A DNA stretch of 33,709 nt from Nitrospirota bacterium (GTDB taxonomy: Bacteria; Nitrospirota; Leptospirillia; Leptospirillales; Leptospirillaceae). Under the pieces are notes generated by a model. The model was not told the origin of the DNA, did not search any database, and was given only the letters and a program-made list of their open reading frames with translations. Location of the stretch: NCBI GenBank assembly GCA_021828805.1, contig JAJZCZ010000015.1:1-33709 (forward strand), written 5' to 3'. The position numbers and the translations under genes were made by a program. Shown here piece by piece: positions 1 to 8,561 of the stretch (the first letter of the stretch is position 1; each line of letters starts with the position of its first letter).

Positions 1-122
1 GGGGCAGGAGAATTTGTAATAATTGACAGATGGGAGAGCTCCGGAAGAGGTTTCGGAGCCGAGCCCAGAGGTTGCCTCCGGTTTTTTTCTTCCGGATGCC
101 AAGAAGGAAGGCCCCGTCAGCC

Positions 123-1325
123 ATGATGGAATTCAAACGGATCACCCAGCTCCCGCCATACGTCTTCAGCGCCGTCAATGAGCTCAAGGTTGCTGCCAGG
201 CGTCGGGGGGAGGATATTATCGATCTCGGGATGGGAAATCCCGATCTTCCCACACCGCCTCCCATTGTAGACAAGCTTGTCGAAGCGGTTCGGAATGGAA
301 AGAATCACCGCTACTCCGCCTCGAAGGGAATCCCGAGGCTCCGGGAGGCCATTGCTGCCTGGTATGCCCGACGCCATGGGGTTACCCTTGATCCGGATAC
401 GGAGACGGTTGTGACCATCGGCTCGAAGGAAGGTCTGGCCCACCTCTCGCTGGCGACGATTGACCCGGGAGACCGGGTGGTGGTTCCCAATCCGACTTAT
501 CCGATTCACTCCTTCAGCTTTGTTATGGCAGGCGCTGCGGTGACCCACTATCCCATGATCCCCGGGCGGGATATCTGGGAAGAGATTCTCGAGGCCCTGG
601 ACCGGGCCGGGGGACCGGTGAAGGCACTTCTCCTGTGCTTTCCCCATAATCCTACGGCCATGACGGCACCTGATGGCCTTTTCGAAAAGGTCGTCGCCCT
701 GGCAAAAGAGCGGAATTTCTATGTTATTCACGATCTGGCCTACGCGGACATCACCTTTGACGGATATCGGGCCCCCTCCTTTCTTTCGACCCCCGGGGCA
801 AAGGATGTCGGGATCGAGTTCTATACCCTTTCCAAAAGCTACAACATGCCGGGATGGCGTGTGGGATTCTGTGTCGGAAATCGCGAAATTGTGACGGCGC
901 TGACCCGCCTCAAGAGCTATCTCGATTACGGGACCTTTCAGCCGATCCAGATTGCGAGCATCATCGCCTTGAACCAGATGGACGACTTTCCCTCGCAGAT
1001 TGCGAAGGTCTACGAACGCCGTTGCCATGTGCTGGTGGACGGACTGACCCGTTCGGGATGGGATGTGGTCATGCCCAAGGGATCGATGTTTGTCTGGGCG
1101 AAGATCCCTCCTCAGTTCGAGGAAATGGGGTCTCTCGAGTTTTCCAAGCTCCTTATGAGCGAGGCCCAGGTGGGCGTCTCCCCCGGTGTGGGATTCGGCT
1201 CCATGGGTGACGACCATGTCCGGTTCGCCCTCGTTGAAAACGAGAGTCGCATCCGTCAGGCCACGATGAACATCCGGCGCTTTCTTTCGAAAAGCCGCCC
1301 GGGTATGGTGGGAGTTCCGCAATGA
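123..1325 (+). CDS. alaC: Alanine/glutamate aminotransferase, AlaC-type (PLP class I/II)
   Basis: This is a pyridoxal-phosphate aminotransferase of 400 residues, probably making alanine from pyruvate and glutamate in the cytoplasm. Recognisable family motifs are GMGNPDLPTP near the N-terminus, FPHNPTAM, HDLAYADI, and the cofactor-binding YTLSKSYNMPGWRVGF with Lys238; the C-terminal part has KGSMFVWAKIP and VSPGVGFG. These match remembered E. coli AlaC closely along the whole length; LL-diaminopimelate or aspartate aminotransferases are related alternatives. The reading frame is open back to an ATG at 30, but homology begins at MEFKRITQLPPYVF and an AAGGAAGG ribosome site (104-111) precedes the ATG at 123, so the shorter start is chosen. 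The stop overlaps the next start as ATGA (1322-1325), so this is probably the first gene seen of the amino-acid operon. Confidence 0.9.
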   Translation: MMEFKRITQLPPYVFSAVNELKVAARRRGEDIIDLGMGNPDLPTPPPIVDKLVEAVRNGKNHRYSASKGIPRLREAIAAWYARRHGVTLDPDTETVVTIGSKEGLAHLSLATIDPGDRVVVPNPTYPIHSFSFVMAGAAVTHYPMIPGRDIWEEILEALDRAGGPVKALLLCFPHNPTAMTAPDGLFEKVVALAKERNFYVIHDLAYADITFDGYRAPSFLSTPGAKDVGIEFYTLSKSYNMPGWRVGFCVGNREIVTALTRLKSYLDYGTFQPIQIASIIALNQMDDFPSQIAKVYERRCHVLVDGLTRSGWDVVMPKGSMFVWAKIPPQFEEMGSLEFSKLLMSEAQVGVSPGVGFGSMGDDHVRFALVENESRIRQATMNIRRFLSKSRPGMVGVPQ

Positions 1326-1999
1326 CCTTTTCGCGCCTATGCCTCAAGTCCGCCCTCTTTTGTGCCCTGACCGCCTCCTTTGCGATTCCGGCGCTTTTTC
1401 ACCCGGCGACGGCCTCGGCCTGGAGCTGGAGTCTCGGAGATTCTCCCGAAAAGATCCTGACGATCTTTAAAAAGGGGGACCCCAATCTTGTTCCCCGCCG
1501 GGGAAGCTCGACCGAGCTGCCTTGCGGGATCTATACCGACTACGACGCGCATCCGACCGACCGGTTTCTCTTTTACTCACCGACCTCTCTGGGACATGGA
1601 CAGATGACGCCGGAGTTCCAGTTTGAATTTCGGGAGAAATCTCTCCAGGCAGTTCTTGTCACCGCCTCCTTCGGGGGGGTGGGGGCTCCTCCCGCCTGGC
1701 GGCTCCGGGATATTCTTCCCGTTTCTCTCCAGGGGGTTCCCCCGCGCGTGATTCACGCCAAGCGGCTCTCTCAGGCGAAGGGGATCAACCTTCCCAAGGA
1801 TGCGGTTCTCATCTGGGACTACAAGGGGCAGGACGGCAGGGAACGGGAGCTTCAGGTGCTGGTCTACAATGCCGATCTTTCTCCGGACTACCTCCCGGAT
1901 GCTCCGGTGGCCGCCTATCTTCGCGCTTACCGGGATGTCCTTCTCGACGAGGGCAAGACCATTCCCCTTCCGCTCTCCAACCCTTTCATGAGGCAGTAA
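1322..1999 (+). CDS. Exported protein of unknown function in the amino-acid operon
   Basis: I do not recognise this 225-residue protein. It has a clear Sec signal peptide: basic start, hydrophobic stretch at about residues 10-28, and a likely cleavage after ATASA (residue 33), so it should be periplasmic or secreted. The mature part is mixed alpha/beta in character and without repeats, transmembrane segments or a cysteine pattern. It is coupled to alaC by an ATGA overlap and followed 21 bases later by hom, so it is almost certainly cotranscribed with cytoplasmic amino-acid enzymes, which is odd for an exported protein. Codon use and GC content look like the neighbours. No function is proposed. 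Confidence 0.75.
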   Translation: MTFSRLCLKSALFCALTASFAIPALFHPATASAWSWSLGDSPEKILTIFKKGDPNLVPRRGSSTELPCGIYTDYDAHPTDRFLFYSPTSLGHGQMTPEFQFEFREKSLQAVLVTASFGGVGAPPAWRLRDILPVSLQGVPPRVIHAKRLSQAKGINLPKDAVLIWDYKGQDGRERELQVLVYNADLSPDYLPDAPVAAYLRAYRDVLLDEGKTIPLPLSNPFMRQ

Positions 2000-2020
2000 C
2001 AATCCGGAAGGAATGACCCT

Positions 2021-3373
2021 TTGACACAGCACCACGACAACAAAAATGCCGTGAAGGTCGGCGTCATCGGACTCGGAACGGTGGGGCAGGGATTTGTCCG
2101 GCTCTTCCTCCGGGAGTCCTCCCTCTTGGCCCAGCGACTGGGCTTTCCTCTTGTTCTGGGGGCTGTCTGCGACAGAAATCCCGCTTCCTTTGAGGCCCTG
2201 AAGCTTCCAGAGGGATGCCGGAAAACCTCCGATGCAAGGGAGATCCTTTCCGACCCCGATATTCCCCTGGTTGTGGAGTTGATGGGAGGGCTTGAGCCGG
2301 CACGGACCTTCGTGCTCGAGGCGATTGCCGCAGGGAAGTCCGTTGTAACTGCCAACAAGGCCCTTCTCGCCCATCACGGCGAGGAGATCTTTGGGGCCGT
2401 GGCCCGCCATGCCGTGGATCTGGGGTTTGAAGCCTCTGTCGGAGGAGGAATCCCCATCCTGCGGACGCTCCGGGAAAGCCTGGCCGGCGACCGGATCCTC
2501 AAGGTGTCCGGGATTATCAACGGGACCTGCAACTACATTCTCTCCTCCATGAGCCGGGACCGGGTGGACTTTGAATCGGCACTCAAGGAGGCCCAGCGTC
2601 TGGGATATGCCGAGGCCGATCCGACATTTGACATCGACGGGATCGACTCGGCTCACAAGATTTCGATCCTGGCGGCCATGGCATTTGGCTCCCCGGTTTC
2701 CCTCTCTGCCGTTCCGGTCGAGGGGATTCGCCATATTCAGCCGATTGACCTCGACTTTGGCCGGGAGTTCGGTTATGTGCTGAAACTTCTGGGGATCGCC
2801 TCTGACCAGGGAGACTCCATTGATGTGCGCGTCCATCCATGCTTTCTTCCGGAAGAGACCAGCATGCTGGCCGAGGTGGACGGGGTTTTTAACGCCATCG
2901 AGCTTTTCGGGGAGGCCCTGGGTCCGCTCCTGCTCTTTGGCCGCGGTGCCGGAGGAGATCCGACAGCGACCGCTGTGATGGGCGATGTCATGGAATGTGC
3001 CCGGGGGATCTCCCACGGCTCACGGGGACAGGTCCCTGCGCTGGGATTTCCCTTTGCCCTGCGTGTTCCCCGCCCTCTGAGCCCCCTCGACGCCCTCTCC
3101 TCGGAATACTATCTTCGCTTCATGGCCCATGACCAGCCTGGAACTCTCTCCTATCTCTCCGGAGTCCTTGGCGAACGCGGTATCAGCATCGAGTCGGTGA
3201 TCCAGAAGGGGCGCCAGAAGGGAGGATCTGTCCCGGTTGTCGTGACAACCCACCGGGCAACGGAATCCCGGGTTCGAGAGGCCCTTTCGATCATTGACCA
3301 TTCTCCTCATGTGACAGAGAAGACCGTCGTCATTCGCATCGAATCCGTACCCATGGAAGGGGCTTCTTCGTGA
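2021..3373 (+). CDS. hom: Homoserine dehydrogenase with C-terminal ACT domain
   Basis: The enzyme reduces aspartate semialdehyde to homoserine with NAD(P)H, the branch-point step for threonine and methionine. The 450-residue product has the nucleotide-binding GLGTVG at residues 17-22, VTANKALL with Lys113, GIINGTCNYIL, and the catalytic DGIDSAHK with Lys213. An ACT domain follows at about 365-445 (FMAHDQPGTLSYLSGVLGE), the usual site of threonine feedback, so allosteric control is expected from the family. The start is a TTG preceded by GGAAGGAA (2006-2013); no in-frame ATG exists nearby and a GTG at 2051 is the only close alternative. Its TGA overlaps the ATG of thrC by one base. Confidence 0.95.
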   Translation: MTQHHDNKNAVKVGVIGLGTVGQGFVRLFLRESSLLAQRLGFPLVLGAVCDRNPASFEALKLPEGCRKTSDAREILSDPDIPLVVELMGGLEPARTFVLEAIAAGKSVVTANKALLAHHGEEIFGAVARHAVDLGFEASVGGGIPILRTLRESLAGDRILKVSGIINGTCNYILSSMSRDRVDFESALKEAQRLGYAEADPTFDIDGIDSAHKISILAAMAFGSPVSLSAVPVEGIRHIQPIDLDFGREFGYVLKLLGIASDQGDSIDVRVHPCFLPEETSMLAEVDGVFNAIELFGEALGPLLLFGRGAGGDPTATAVMGDVMECARGISHGSRGQVPALGFPFALRVPRPLSPLDALSSEYYLRFMAHDQPGTLSYLSGVLGERGISIESVIQKGRQKGGSVPVVVTTHRATESRVREALSIIDHSPHVTEKTVVIRIESVPMEGASS

Positions 3374-4437
3374 TGAAAACCGCATGGCGCGGCATTATGG
3401 CCGAGTACGCCTCTTTTTTCGGATTTCCCGCCCCGGATTCCATCGTAACCTTGCAAGAAGGCGGAACTCCCCTCATTCCCCTCGACCGGATCGCCCGGGA
3501 GCTCCCTGTGCCGATCTCGCTCCATGCCAAGTTCGAGGGCGCCAACCCCACGGGAAGTTTCAAAGACCGGGGCATGACCCTGGCCGTCAGCCGGGCGGCC
3601 GCCCGGGGGGCCCGGGCCCTGATCTGTGCCTCAACGGGGAACACCTCCGCTTCGGCGGCCGCCTATGGTGTTCGGGCCGGACTCCGGGTCTTCGTGGTGA
3701 TCCCCGAGGGAAAGATCTCCCGGGGGAAGCTGGCTCAGGCGATTGTTCACCGGGCGACGGTGATTCAGGTGGAGGGGCTCTTCGATCAAGCCCTCGCCAT
3801 TGTGCGGGAGGTGGCCAGCACCCACCCCATCGCCCTCGTGAATTCCGTCAACCCCGACCGTCTGGAAGGTCAGCGCTCCGTCGCTTTTGAAATTGTGGAC
3901 CAGCTGGGATCGGCTCCCGACTATCATTTCCTTCCGGTGGGCAACGCCGGCAATATTACAGCCAGTTGGGCCGGCTACAATGCCTACCGGGAGGCCGGTC
4001 GACTCTCAGCTCTTCCCCGGATGATGGGGGTTCAGGCAGAGGGGGCGGCCCCCATCGTTTTGGGACATGTGGTGGAAAAGCCGGAAACGCTGGCCTCGGC
4101 CATCCGTATTGGAAATCCTGCCTCCTGGCAGGGAGCTCTTGATGCCGCCCGGGACTCCGGGGGAACCATCTTTTCGGTGTCGGATGAGGAGATTCTCGAA
4201 GCCTACCACCTTCTCGCCTCGCGCGAGGGGGTCTTCTGCGAGCCGGCGTCGGCTGCTTCCCTTGCGGGATGTCTGAAAAAGGCAAGGGCAGGAGGGTTCT
4301 CGGGAGGCGAGCGCGTTGTGCTGACGCTGACCGGCCACGGTCTCAAGGATCCAGAGACGGTTTTCCGGACACAGACATCCGAGATCCGTGTTCCCGCCAG
4401 AAAGGAAGAGGTTCTCTCCGTCCTGGGATTTTCATGA
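3373..4437 (+). CDS. thrC: Threonine synthase
   Basis: Converts O-phosphohomoserine to threonine, using PLP. The 354-residue length fits the short bacterial type. Motifs seen are WRGIMAEY at the start, GGTPLIPLD, the PLP lysine in NPTGSFKDRGM (Lys64), the phosphate-binding STGNTSASAAAYG, and the C-terminal LTGHGLKDP. The ATG at 3373 overlaps the hom stop as TGATG; a GTG at 3370 is one codon upstream. The 3' end overlaps the next gene as ATGA (4434-4437), so the pair is translationally coupled. The enzyme needs phosphohomoserine, yet no GHMP-family thrB lies between hom and thrC; see the following gene. Confidence 0.95.
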   Translation: MKTAWRGIMAEYASFFGFPAPDSIVTLQEGGTPLIPLDRIARELPVPISLHAKFEGANPTGSFKDRGMTLAVSRAAARGARALICASTGNTSASAAAYGVRAGLRVFVVIPEGKISRGKLAQAIVHRATVIQVEGLFDQALAIVREVASTHPIALVNSVNPDRLEGQRSVAFEIVDQLGSAPDYHFLPVGNAGNITASWAGYNAYREAGRLSALPRMMGVQAEGAAPIVLGHVVEKPETLASAIRIGNPASWQGALDAARDSGGTIFSVSDEEILEAYHLLASREGVFCEPASAASLAGCLKKARAGGFSGGERVVLTLTGHGLKDPETVFRTQTSEIRVPARKEEVLSVLGFS

Positions 4438-5741
4438 GGGCCTCCGGGAGGCCTCCCGGAGGAGCCCTCCTGATCGTGGCCGACGGACTGGCCGAATCTC
4501 CGGGTGAGAAGACAACCCTCTTCCGTGCCCGGACGCCGGTGCTGGATCGTCTCTCCCGTCAAGGCCGTCTCTTTCGTCTGGATCCCCAGGGCGGGGCCCC
4601 GGAGGAGTCGGTCACGTCGGAGCGGGGGATCGCCGCCCTTCTGGGACTTGGCCGGATTGATGATGCGAACCTTTCCCGGGGGGGGCTTCTTTCTCTCCTT
4701 GCTGATTTGCCCTCTGTCCGGGAGGCTGTCCCTCTTTCTTCCTGGTTCTACGTGGCCACTCCCGTCCGATATTCGGAGGGAGGGGAGGGAACCCTGCAGT
4801 CCTATGTGAACGATCCTGCGTGGGAGTCAGCCCTCTGGCACACCCTCATTGAGCGTCTGCCCTCCGTCCGGAACTTTGATCTTTTTCCGGTTTTCGAGCG
4901 GCCTTCGTCGGGAGTGTCCCGACGGGGTGAGCGGATCCTGCGCATGCTGGCCCGCTTTTCCGCCCCGCTCACGCAGGAGGCTGTTCCTGCGACGGGTTTT
5001 CCTCCCCGGACAGGCCGCCTCAAAAGAGAGGCGCTTGCTCCGTCCTTCTTCATGGAGTGGTTTTCCCGGGAGATTCTCCGGTGTGAAGGGGGAAGACGGA
5101 CAGATCAGGAGGGTCGGGGAGACCCCGGGCTCTGGCTGTGGGGCGGAGGGCCCCGTCCGTCTCCCCCTCTTGCCCCCCATCCGGATCGCTTCCTCGTGGC
5201 CCAGGCCGCCCTTGTCCGGGCTCTGGGGCGTCTGGCCGGTTACGCCGACCTTCCCCTGTGCCGGGCGACGGGTGAAACCGATACCGACCTCGCTGAAAAG
5301 CTGTCCCAGGTGAGGACGGCCCTGCTCTCGGGAGCCCGGCGGGTTGTTCTTCATGTGGAGGGCTTTGACATGGCCAGCCACCGGAAGGATCCCGAGGGAA
5401 AACGCCGCTTTCTCGAACGGTTTGATCAGGAGGTTCTGGCGCCCGTTTCCGGGATGCTTCTTTCGGGAGAGCTGGAGGCCCTGGGAATGACCTCGGACCA
5501 CCGAAGCTCCCCCTGGACCGGCAATCATGCGGCCGGTCCCGTCCCGGCGCTTCTTCTCAATGGAGACACTTTTGGAAAACCCGAGCGGGCGGGGGCGCGT
5601 ATGACGGAGGAGGCCGCGGAGCGCTCACCGATAGCATCAATGGAACACTGGAACGGTCTTCTTTTTTCGGATCCTGCTTCCACCGCGGGGAGACGGGATA
5701 ATAATTTGCGTGAAAGGACGACATGTCGCGAATCGTCATGA
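4434..5741 (+). CDS. Phosphoglycerate-mutase-superfamily protein, candidate homoserine kinase
   Basis: The 435-residue product belongs to the alkaline-phosphatase/cofactor-independent phosphoglycerate mutase superfamily, ApgM-like branch. The metal-site residues of that family can be traced: Asp17 in IVADGLAES, a candidate nucleophile Ser62 in VTSERGIAALLG, Asp312 and His316 in HVEGFDMASHRKD, Asp355-His356 in SDH, and His365 in NHAAGPVP. The middle (about 75-290) is poorly conserved. ApgM relatives in threonine operons have been annotated as a proposed homoserine kinase (TIGR02535 type). Here the gene is ATGA-coupled to thrC and overlaps lysC by 19 bases, and no classical thrB is in the window, so homoserine phosphorylation is the best inference. 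True phosphoglycerate mutase activity is the alternative. The frame is open upstream, but the ATG at 4434 is chosen because homology starts there. Confidence 0.75.
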   Translation: MRASGRPPGGALLIVADGLAESPGEKTTLFRARTPVLDRLSRQGRLFRLDPQGGAPEESVTSERGIAALLGLGRIDDANLSRGGLLSLLADLPSVREAVPLSSWFYVATPVRYSEGGEGTLQSYVNDPAWESALWHTLIERLPSVRNFDLFPVFERPSSGVSRRGERILRMLARFSAPLTQEAVPATGFPPRTGRLKREALAPSFFMEWFSREILRCEGGRRTDQEGRGDPGLWLWGGGPRPSPPLAPHPDRFLVAQAALVRALGRLAGYADLPLCRATGETDTDLAEKLSQVRTALLSGARRVVLHVEGFDMASHRKDPEGKRRFLERFDQEVLAPVSGMLLSGELEALGMTSDHRSSPWTGNHAAGPVPALLLNGDTFGKPERAGARMTEEAAERSPIASMEHWNGLLFSDPASTAGRRDNNLRERTTCRESS

Positions 5742-6964
5742 AATTCGGGGGAACCTCCGTCCGGGATATCGAGCGGATCCGTCATGTGGCCAGCAGAGTG
5801 GCGAAGGTCCGCAAGGAAGGCCATGAGGTGGTGGCGGTGGTGAGTGCCATGGCGGGAGATACGGACCGCCTGATCCGCCTTGCCCAGGAGATTACCCCGG
5901 ACCCCTCCGACCGGGAGCTCGACATGCTCCTCTCTTCGGGGGAGAGAATTACCAGCGCGCTTCTGGCCATGGCTCTCTCCAGCAGCGGAGTTCCGGCCCG
6001 TTCTTTTTCCGGGCGGCAGGTGGGGATCCACACGGACAGCACCCATACCAAGGCCCGGATTGAGCGTATCGATGGAGCCCGACTTGAACAGTCGATCCGG
6101 GAAGGGCTCGTCCCGGTGGTGGCGGGCTTTCAGGGGATCTCCCCCACCGAGGATGTCACGACCCTTGGTCGCGGCGGATCGGACACGACGGCCGTGGCGC
6201 TTGCCGTCGCGATTTCGGCGGACTGCTGCGATATCTATACGGATGTGACGGGTGTTTTTACGGCCGACCCCAATATGGTTCCCCGGGCGAAAAAGCTCGA
6301 CAGGATCTCCTACGAGGAGATGCTCGAGATGGCCGCACTCGGGGCCAAGGTTCTTCATTCGCGCTCGGTGGAGTTTGCCATGCGCTACCGGATGCCTCTC
6401 CGGGTCCTTTCCACCTTTTCGGAGGATCCGGGAACACTTGTGACGGAGGAAGACAGGACGATGGAACAGATGGTTGTCTCAGGGGTAACGCTCGACAGAA
6501 ATCAGGCCCAGGTGGTCGTCTGTGACGTCCCCGATCGCCCGGGTCTTGCAGCGACCCTCTTTCGGGATCTCTCCGACAATGCCCTCATCGTGGACATGAT
6601 CGTCCAGAACGTGGGACAGGACCATATGACAGACATCTCCTTCACCGTTCCCCGCTCCGAGGCCCGCAAGACTCTGAGGATTGCCAGGGATGTTGCCACC
6701 CGCATCGGGGCGGGGGAGGTCAAGATCCGGGAGGATATCAGCAAGATCTCCATTGTGGGAGTCGGGATGCGCTCCCATTCCGGGGTGGCCGCCCGAATGT
6801 TCGAGACTCTGGCCGGGGAAGGAATCAATATCCTCATGATTTCCACCTCCGAGATCAAGATTTCCTGCCTCATCGACGAAAAGTACGGCGAACTGGCCGC
6901 CCGGGTGATCCATTCGTGTTTCGGGCTGGACAAGAGTGAAGCGGGAGAGCCCTCCCGTGGATAA
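5723..6964 (+). CDS. lysC: Aspartate kinase with two ACT domains
   Basis: Phosphorylates aspartate, the first step toward lysine, threonine and methionine. The 413-residue protein begins MSRIVMKFGGTSV (catalytic Lys7), contains the family motifs FQGISPTEDVTTLGRGGSDTTA and LLSSGERITSALLA, and ends with paired ACT domains at about 260-400 (DVPDRPGLAATLF; VGVGMRSHSGVAARMFETL), the feedback module. The length and layout are those of the Bacillus/Corynebacterium alpha2beta2 type. An AAAGGA site (5713-5718) sits just before the ATG, inside the 3' end of the preceding gene. The stop overlaps the cimA start. An in-frame internal start that could give a separate beta subunit is listed separately. Confidence 0.95.
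   Translation: MSRIVMKFGGTSVRDIERIRHVASRVAKVRKEGHEVVAVVSAMAGDTDRLIRLAQEITPDPSDRELDMLLSSGERITSALLAMALSSSGVPARSFSGRQVGIHTDSTHTKARIERIDGARLEQSIREGLVPVVAGFQGISPTEDVTTLGRGGSDTTAVALAVAISADCCDIYTDVTGVFTADPNMVPRAKKLDRISYEEMLEMAALGAKVLHSRSVEFAMRYRMPLRVLSTFSEDPGTLVTEEDRTMEQMVVSGVTLDRNQAQVVVCDVPDRPGLAATLFRDLSDNALIVDMIVQNVGQDHMTDISFTVPRSEARKTLRIARDVATRIGAGEVKIREDISKISIVGVGMRSHSGVAARMFETLAGEGINILMISTSEIKISCLIDEKYGELAARVIHSCFGLDKSEAGEPSRG
6445..6463 (+). promoter_or_regulatory. Possible internal ribosome site and start for the aspartokinase beta subunit
   Basis: Inside lysC, GGAGGA (6445-6450) lies 10 bases before an in-frame ATG (6461, Met247). Starting there gives a 167-residue protein holding only the ACT domains and beginning MEQMVVSGVTLDRNQAQ. 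In Bacillus and Corynebacterium the beta subunit is made from an equivalent internal start, with nearly the same length. The position is seen in the sequence; use as a start is inferred. Confidence 0.4.
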
Positions 6965-8561
6965 GCCGCGGGAGCCGGATTCTTCCGCCCGCGTTTTTCT
7001 CTATGATACGACGCTCCGGGATGGTGCCCAGATGGAGGAGATTTCCTTCACCATCGAGGACAAGCTCCGGATTGTCGCCCTCCTCGACTCGCTGGGGATC
7101 TCCATGATCGAAGGGGGGTGGCCGGGAGCCAACCCCAAGGATCAGGAGTTCTTTGCCCGTGTCCGGGACATTGAGCTGAAAAACTCAAGGATCGCCGCCT
7201 TCGGAAGTACCCGGAAGGCCGGCAACAAGATTTCGGAAGACCCCATCGTCGCCGATCTCCTCCAGGCCCGGACCCCGATCGTGACGATCTTCGGCAAGTC
7301 CTGGAATCTTCACGTCCGCGAGATACTCGGGCTCTCGCGGGAGCAGAATCTCGAGATGATCCGGGAGACGGTGGACTACCTCAAGCAAAACGGGCGTGAG
7401 GTGGTCTACGATGCCGAGCACTTCTTTGACGGTTTTGCCGATAATCCTGACTTTGCCCTTGAGACCGTCCGGGTGGCGCGAGATGCGGGCGCCGACTGGA
7501 TCGTTCTCTGCGACACGAACGGCGGGAGCCTTTCCGGACAGGTGGCCGAGGCCACGGCCCGGGTGGTCGCAGAGGTGGGGGGGGCTATCGGCATTCATGC
7601 GCATAACGACTCGGATCTCGCCGTTGCAAACTCTCTGGCGGCCGTGGGTGCCGGAGCCCGTCAGGTTCACGGCACCATCAACGGGATTGGTGAGCGCTGC
7701 GGGAATGCCAACCTCGTTTCTGTCGCCCCCAACCTTGCCCTCAAGATGGGTTTTTCTGTGATGGATTCCGCCGCGCTGGCCCGCCTCCGGGATGCCGCCT
7801 CCTTTGTTTCAGAGCTCTCCAACAGGGCGCTCCCGAAGAACATGCCCTTTGTGGGAGAGTCGGCCTTTGCGCACAAGGCCGGAGTCCATGTTCACGCCGT
7901 CCGGAAGGTCGCGCGGGCCTATGAGCACATCCGGCCGGAGCTCGTGGGTAACCGCCAGCGCATTCTCCTGTCGGAGCAGTCCGGCCGTTCGAACCTTGTC
8001 GAGAAGGCCCGTCAGTATGGACTGGCTCTTGAGGATGGAGACTCCCATCTCGCGGCTCTTCTGTCCCGCCTCAAGGAGATGGAGTTTGCCGGCTACCAGT
8101 TCGAGGGGGCGGATGCCTCCTTCGAGCTTCTGATGAGGCAGGCCATCGACCGGACTCCCCCCTTCTTCCGGATCGACTTTTTTCGCATTGCCATGGGGCG
8201 TGATGAAAAAGAGGGGTATTCCGAGGCGACGGTGCAGGTTCGGGTGGGCTCCCAGAGCGAGCATACCGCCGCGCTGGGCAACGGTCCGGTCAATGCCCTG
8301 GATAATGCCCTGAGGAAGGCTCTGTCGACCTTTTATCCGGAGGTCCGTCACATCGAGCTTCTCGACTACAAGGTCCGGGTCCTGTCGGGGAGCGCCGGCA
8401 CGGCCTCCCGGGTGAGGGTGCTTGTGGAGTCCTCCGATGGTCGCCGGAAATGGGGCACGGTGGGGGTGTCGGAAAATGTCATCGAAGCCTCCCTCGATGC
8501 CCTTAAGGACAGCGTTGAACACTACCTTCTCACCTCAGGAGCGCTCCGGCATGGGGAATAG
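6957..8561 (+). CDS. cimA: (R)-citramalate synthase, LeuA-like
   Basis: Condenses pyruvate and acetyl-CoA to (R)-citramalate, opening a threonine-independent path to 2-oxobutanoate and isoleucine. The product (534 residues from the chosen start) has the HMGL-type TIM barrel with LYDTTLRDGAQMEEISF, the metal ligands of IGIHAHNDSDLAVANS and the glycine-rich HGTINGIGERCGNANL, then a LeuA-type C-terminal regulatory domain from about 390. The long form and the sequence SMIEGGWPGANPKD are typical of the citramalate family found in Geobacter-like bacteria, not of homocitrate or isopropylmalate synthases. Two GTG starts are possible: 6957, preceded by GGGAG (6943-6947), and 6936, with a weaker site. 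The gene overlaps lysC at its start and lpxA by 11 bases at its end. Confidence 0.9.
   Translation: MDKPREPDSSARVFLYDTTLRDGAQMEEISFTIEDKLRIVALLDSLGISMIEGGWPGANPKDQEFFARVRDIELKNSRIAAFGSTRKAGNKISEDPIVADLLQARTPIVTIFGKSWNLHVREILGLSREQNLEMIRETVDYLKQNGREVVYDAEHFFDGFADNPDFALETVRVARDAGADWIVLCDTNGGSLSGQVAEATARVVAEVGGAIGIHAHNDSDLAVANSLAAVGAGARQVHGTINGIGERCGNANLVSVAPNLALKMGFSVMDSAALARLRDAASFVSELSNRALPKNMPFVGESAFAHKAGVHVHAVRKVARAYEHIRPELVGNRQRILLSEQSGRSNLVEKARQYGLALEDGDSHLAALLSRLKEMEFAGYQFEGADASFELLMRQAIDRTPPFFRIDFFRIAMGRDEKEGYSEATVQVRVGSQSEHTAALGNGPVNALDNALRKALSTFYPEVRHIELLDYKVRVLSGSAGTASRVRVLVESSDGRRKWGTVGVSENVIEASLDALKDSVEHYLLTSGALRHGE

Noticed and set aside
23-32. TTGACA hexamer and ATG at 30 as promoter and start of alaC
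   Set aside because: No -10 element at a proper distance, and homology of AlaC begins only at 123.
1577-3016. Long minus-strand open frame of 479 codons opposite hom
   Set aside because: Lies antisense to well-recognised genes; long antisense frames are common in GC-rich DNA and the product has no recognisable motif.
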